Source: Denitromonas iodatirespirans (lineage in GTDB: Bacteria > Pseudomonadota > Gammaproteobacteria > Burkholderiales > Rhodocyclaceae). Taken from it: DNA of 55,549 nt. Below the pieces are notes generated by a model. It made no database searches and had not been told where the DNA came from. It saw only the letters and a list, made by a program, of their open reading frames with translations. A program made the translations under genes and the position numbers. The stretch's first letter is position 1. Every line of letters starts with the position of its first letter. Below are positions 52,916 through 55,549 of this stretch, one piece after another. The stretch covers positions 1 to 55,549 of the forward strand of contig NZ_JAEKFT010000030.1 of the NCBI RefSeq assembly GCF_018524365.1, written 5' to 3'.

Positions 52916-54174
52916 GCCCCGCCAATCCATTCGCCGCCAGCGAGGCGGCGGCGCAGAGCGCGCAGTACGACGACATCTGGCTGGTGGCCGGCCAGCGCAC
53001 GCCCTTCGCCGACTACAACGGCGCGCTGCGCGACGTGTCGGCCACCGACCTGGGCATCTGCGCCGCCCGCGCCCTGTTCGCCACCAGCGGCATCCCCGCC
53101 GGCGAAGTGGACGGCATCGTTGCCGGCAACATGGCGCAGTCGAGTTTCGACGCCTATTTCCTGCCGCGCCATATCGGGCTCTATGCCGGCGTCGCGCCGA
53201 CGGTGCCGGCGCTGTTGGTGCAGCGCCTGTGCTGCACCGGCTTCGAAACCCTGCTGACGGCGGCAGACCAGATCGCGCTCGGCAAGGCGCGCGTGGTGCT
53301 GTCGGTCGGCACCGAGTCCATGTCGCGCAACCCGGTGGCGGCCTACACCCATCGCGCGGGCTTCCGTCTGGGGCAGGTGGATTTCCGCGACTTCCTGTGG
53401 GAGGCGACCCTGGATACGGCGCCGGGCATCGGCATGGGCGATACCGCCGAGAACCTGGCCAAGCGCTACGGCATCAGCCGCGACGAGGTGGACCGCTTCG
53501 CCGCCCTGAGCTTCGAGCGCGGCTGCGCGGCCTGGGACGCCGGCTGGTATGCCGATGAAGTGTCTGCCGTCGTCAACGCCACCTGGTCGCTGGACGGCTA
53601 CCGGCCGCGCAGCCTCAAACTGGCCGACCGGCTCGAACGCTTCGCGCGTGACGGCCATGTGCGGCCCACCGCCTTCGAGACCCTGAAAAAGCTCAAGCCC
53701 GCCTTCGGCGGCGTGCAGACCGGCGGCAACAGCTCGGCCATCGTCGATGGCGCGGCGGCAGCGATCGTCGCCCATGGCGACTGGGTGCGCGCCCACGGTC
53801 TTACGCCGCTGGCGCGCATCGTCGGCGGGGCCGCGGTGACGGTGCCGCCCGAAATCATGGGCATCGGCCCGGCGCCGGCCATCCGCGCAGCGGCGGCCCG
53901 CTGCGGGATCGCGCTCGGCGACATCGGCCGCATCGAGATCAACGAAGCCTTCGGTGCCCAGTTCCTGGCCTGCCAGCGCGAACTGGGTTTCGAGCTCGAA
54001 CGCGCCAACAGCCGCGGCGGCGCCATCGCCATCGGCCATCCGCTGGGCGCCTCCGGCGTGCGTCTGACCCACACCGTGGCGCGCCAGATGCGCGCCGACG
54101 GCGTGCAGTACGGCGTGTCGTCGGCCTGCGCCGGTGGCGGGCAGGGCGTGGCCGTGGTGCTCGAAAACGTCTGA
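52912..54174 (+). CDS. Thiolase (3-oxoacyl-CoA, probably 3-oxo-arylpropanoyl-CoA)
   Basis: 420 residues. Nucleophile Cys is in [17 protein letters not shown]; the other active-site motifs are [32 protein letters not shown] and the second Cys [16 protein letters not shown]. It would cleave the 3-oxoacyl-CoA into aroyl-CoA and acetyl-CoA. The start is ATG at 52912, overlapping the hydratase stop; a longer in-frame reading upstream is not real. Confidence 0.9.
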   Translation: MSPANPFAASEAAAQSAQYDDIWLVAGQRTPFADYNGALRDVSATDLGICAARALFATSGIPAGEVDGIVAGNMAQSSFDAYFLPRHIGLYAGVAPTVPALLVQRLCCTGFETLLTAADQIALGKARVVLSVGTESMSRNPVAAYTHRAGFRLGQVDFRDFLWEATLDTAPGIGMGDTAENLAKRYGISRDEVDRFAALSFERGCAAWDAGWYADEVSAVVNATWSLDGYRPRSLKLADRLERFARDGHVRPTAFETLKKLKPAFGGVQTGGNSSAIVDGAAAAIVAHGDWVRAHGLTPLARIVGGAAVTVPPEIMGIGPAPAIRAAAARCGIALGDIGRIEINEAFGAQFLACQRELGFELERANSRGGAIAIGHPLGASGVRLTHTVARQMRADGVQYGVSSACAGGGQGVAVVLENV

Positions 54175-54188
54175 ACGGGAAGCTGCGA

Positions 54189-54956
54189 ATGAACACCGAC
54201 AACACTGTCTTCATCGTCACCGGCGGCGCCTCCGGCCTGGGCGCGGCGAGCGTGCGCGCCCTGCACGGGGCCGGCGCCGCGGTCGTGATCGCCGATCTCA
54301 ATGCCGAGCGGGGCGAGGCCCTGGCGGCCGAACTGGGCGAGCGCACCGCCTTCGTGCGCACCAACGTGGCCGAGGAGGCCGACGCGCAAGCCGCCGTCGA
54401 TCTGGCGTGTTCGCGCTTCGGCGGCCTGCACGGCCTGGTCAACTGCGCCGGCATCGGCAACGCCGCCCGCGTGCTGGGCAAGGACGGCCCGCTGCCGCTG
54501 GCGGCCTTCGCCCGCTCGGTGCAGGTGAACCTGATCGGCAGCTTCAACATGATCCGGCTGGCGGCCGAGGCCATGGCGCGCGGCGCGAGTGGCCCCGACG
54601 GCGAGCGCGGCGTGATCGTCAACACCGCCTCGGTGGCGGCCTTCGACGGCCAGATCGGCCAGGCCGCCTATGCCGCCTCCAAGGGCGGCATCGTGTCGAT
54701 GACGCTGCCGCTGGCGCGCGAGTTCGCCCGTGTCGGCATCCGCGTGATGACCATCGCGCCGGGCCTGTTCATGACACCGATGATGGAAGGCGTCCCGGCT
54801 GAGGCACGCCAGGCGTTGGGCGAGTCGGTGCCCTTTCCGCCGCGCCTGGGCGAGCCCGAGGAGTTCGCGCATCTGGTGCTCGCGATCGTGGGCAACGTCA
54901 TGCTCAACGGCGAGACGATCCGGCTGGACGGTGCCGTCCGCCTGGCGCCGCGCTGA
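54189..54956 (+). CDS. SDR-family 3-hydroxyacyl-CoA dehydrogenase
   Basis: 255 residues. N-terminal [16 protein letters not shown] is the NAD loop with Asp at VIADLNA favouring NAD; NCAGIG, the catalytic Ser in [14 protein letters not shown] and YAASKGG complete the SDR set. It resembles 2-methyl-3-hydroxybutyryl-CoA or type II 3-hydroxyacyl-CoA dehydrogenases. It would oxidise the 3-hydroxy intermediate between the hydratase and thiolase steps. It starts 14 bp after the thiolase gene. Confidence 0.9.
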   Translation: MNTDNTVFIVTGGASGLGAASVRALHGAGAAVVIADLNAERGEALAAELGERTAFVRTNVAEEADAQAAVDLACSRFGGLHGLVNCAGIGNAARVLGKDGPLPLAAFARSVQVNLIGSFNMIRLAAEAMARGASGPDGERGVIVNTASVAAFDGQIGQAAYAASKGGIVSMTLPLAREFARVGIRVMTIAPGLFMTPMMEGVPAEARQALGESVPFPPRLGEPEEFAHLVLAIVGNVMLNGETIRLDGAVRLAPR

Positions 54957-55033
54957 GCTGCGCGGCGAGGCCGGCGCGATACATGAACCCCTTCCGGAGG
55001 ACACCCGACGGAACCGCGGCACAACACGATGAT

Positions 55034-55056
55034 CCGGTCACCCATCCGCTGACCGG
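55034..55056 (+). terminator. Hairpin between the dehydrogenase and porin genes
   Basis: CCGGTCA (55034-55040) and TGACCGG (55050-55056) form a perfect 7-bp stem with a 9-nt loop, without a T-run. It may slow or partly end transcription before the porin gene or shape its leader. A second small GGCC-TTCG-GGCC stem-loop lies further on, near 55150. The 259-bp gap has no gene. Confidence 0.35.
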
Positions 55057-55215
55057 CTGACGATCCTGGCAAGGCGAAAGCCACCTCAAGCGCGTGTGCG
55101 TTGGCGCCCGTGCGGGGAGCGCTCGCGCCTTGAAAAAGGAGAAGCACGGCCTTCGGGCCTGACATGAAGCGCGCGGCGCACCGTGCGCGACACCACCCAC
55201 GAGGAGACTGAGACG

Positions 55216-55549
55216 ATGAGAAACAACACAAGGGGCGTGACCCAAGGCGCCGTGCTCACGGCGATCGCCGGCGCCCTGGCGCTGGCCTTCGCCATCCCCG
55301 CCCATGCCGCGTCCGATCTGGACGCCCTGAAGGCGGAGCTGCAAAAGCAGCGCGAGATGCTCGAACGCCAGCAGGCGGTCATCGACAAGCTGGAACAGAA
55401 ACTGGCCAAGCAAGCCGACGCGCCCGCGGCCAAGCCCGGCATGGTGGCGGCATTGACCCGTGGCGACAAGCCGGTGCTGACCATCTACGGCATCCTCGAC
55501 GGCGGCGTCGAGCACCTGACCAACATCGGTGCCGACAAGAAGAGCCTGA
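55216..55549 (+). CDS. Outer-membrane porin, N-terminal part (cut by window edge)
   Basis: 111 residues visible. The signal peptide AVLTAIAGALALAFAIPAHA is followed by a heptad-rich coiled coil (DALKAELQKQREMLERQQAV), then the first porin strand VLTIYGILDGGVEHLTNIG, the start of a betaproteobacterial trimeric porin. The periplasmic coiled coil before the barrel is seen in porins of this group. It would let the aromatic substrate through the outer membrane, completing the uptake part of the operon. ATG at 55216 follows GAGGAGA. Confidence 0.88.
   Translation, partial: MRNNTRGVTQGAVLTAIAGALALAFAIPAHAASDLDALKAELQKQREMLERQQAVIDKLEQKLAKQADAPAAKPGMVAALTRGDKPVLTIYGILDGGVEHLTNIGADKKSL

Noticed and set aside
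50126-52930. 934-codon antisense open frame over the CoA ligase and hydratase genes
   Set aside because: Spans two convincing coupled genes and has no family motif.

Overview
The window is GC-rich DNA from a Gram-negative bacterium. A denitrifier-like betaproteobacterium of the Rhodocyclales (Thauera, Azoarcus or Aromatoleum type) fits best. The pointers are a soluble NAD-linked fds formate dehydrogenase operon, a CoA-dependent phenylpropanoid or aromatic-acid operon with its own Liv-type ABC importer, a betaproteobacterial porin, and TolC/HlyD-type envelope genes. The taxonomic call is an inference from gene content. No rRNA, tRNA or CRISPR array was seen.

Layout. (1) 1-13.4 kb looks like an accessory island. 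It starts inside an IS3-type element (1-138) and ends with a complete ISAs1-family element (12202-13443) that has 13-bp terminal inverted repeats and a perfect 9-bp target duplication. Between them is a leftward operon prs-nadV-macro domain-nrtR, which would make PRPP, salvage nicotinamide to NMN, and process ADP-ribose under a Nudix-type regulator. Divergent from it is a rightward pair: a soluble M48-type zinc peptidase overlapping by ATGA with an 1833-residue protein. That protein has a kinase-like N-terminus, DUF4011, an SF1 helicase, a degenerate nuclease domain and a WGR domain. An AT-richer lipoprotein gene follows. I read this as a candidate NAD/ADP-ribose-themed defence island.

(2) 13.9-24.0 kb, leftward: a TolC-like lipoprotein, two HlyD-like adaptors, an M50 protease-HlyD fusion, a GT1-type glycosyltransferase and a secreted LEPR/DUF4347/RTX protein. 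No export ATPase is encoded here.

(3) 24.4-29.8 kb, rightward: three translationally coupled glycosyltransferases, the third a GT4-TPR-GT fusion.

(4) 29.8-36.7 kb, leftward: a sugar-biosynthesis and transfer operon. It holds a CMP-sugar synthetase, a GT2 fused to a degenerate cytidylyltransferase, a Gfo/Idh oxidoreductase, a DAHP-synthase-like aldolase with an altered metal site, a shikimate-dehydrogenase-like protein, and a TPR-GT-sulfotransferase-like fusion. It could make an unusual CMP-activated 2-keto-3-deoxy acid sugar.

(5) 36.9-44.1 kb: a LysR regulator and fdsGBACD.

(6) 44.2-55.5 kb: a divergent TetR-type regulator with an extra N-terminal HTH, then livH-livMG-livF-substrate-binding protein-feruloyl-CoA synthetase-like ligase-enoyl-CoA hydratase-thiolase-SDR dehydrogenase-porin (cut by the window edge). 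Together these would import an arylpropenoic acid, activate it and beta-oxidise it to an aroyl-CoA and acetyl-CoA.

Regions 2-4 probably act together as a surface or secreted glycoprotein system. Many genes in regions 1, 3, 4, 5 and 6 overlap by ATGA/GTGA, which supports the operon calls.
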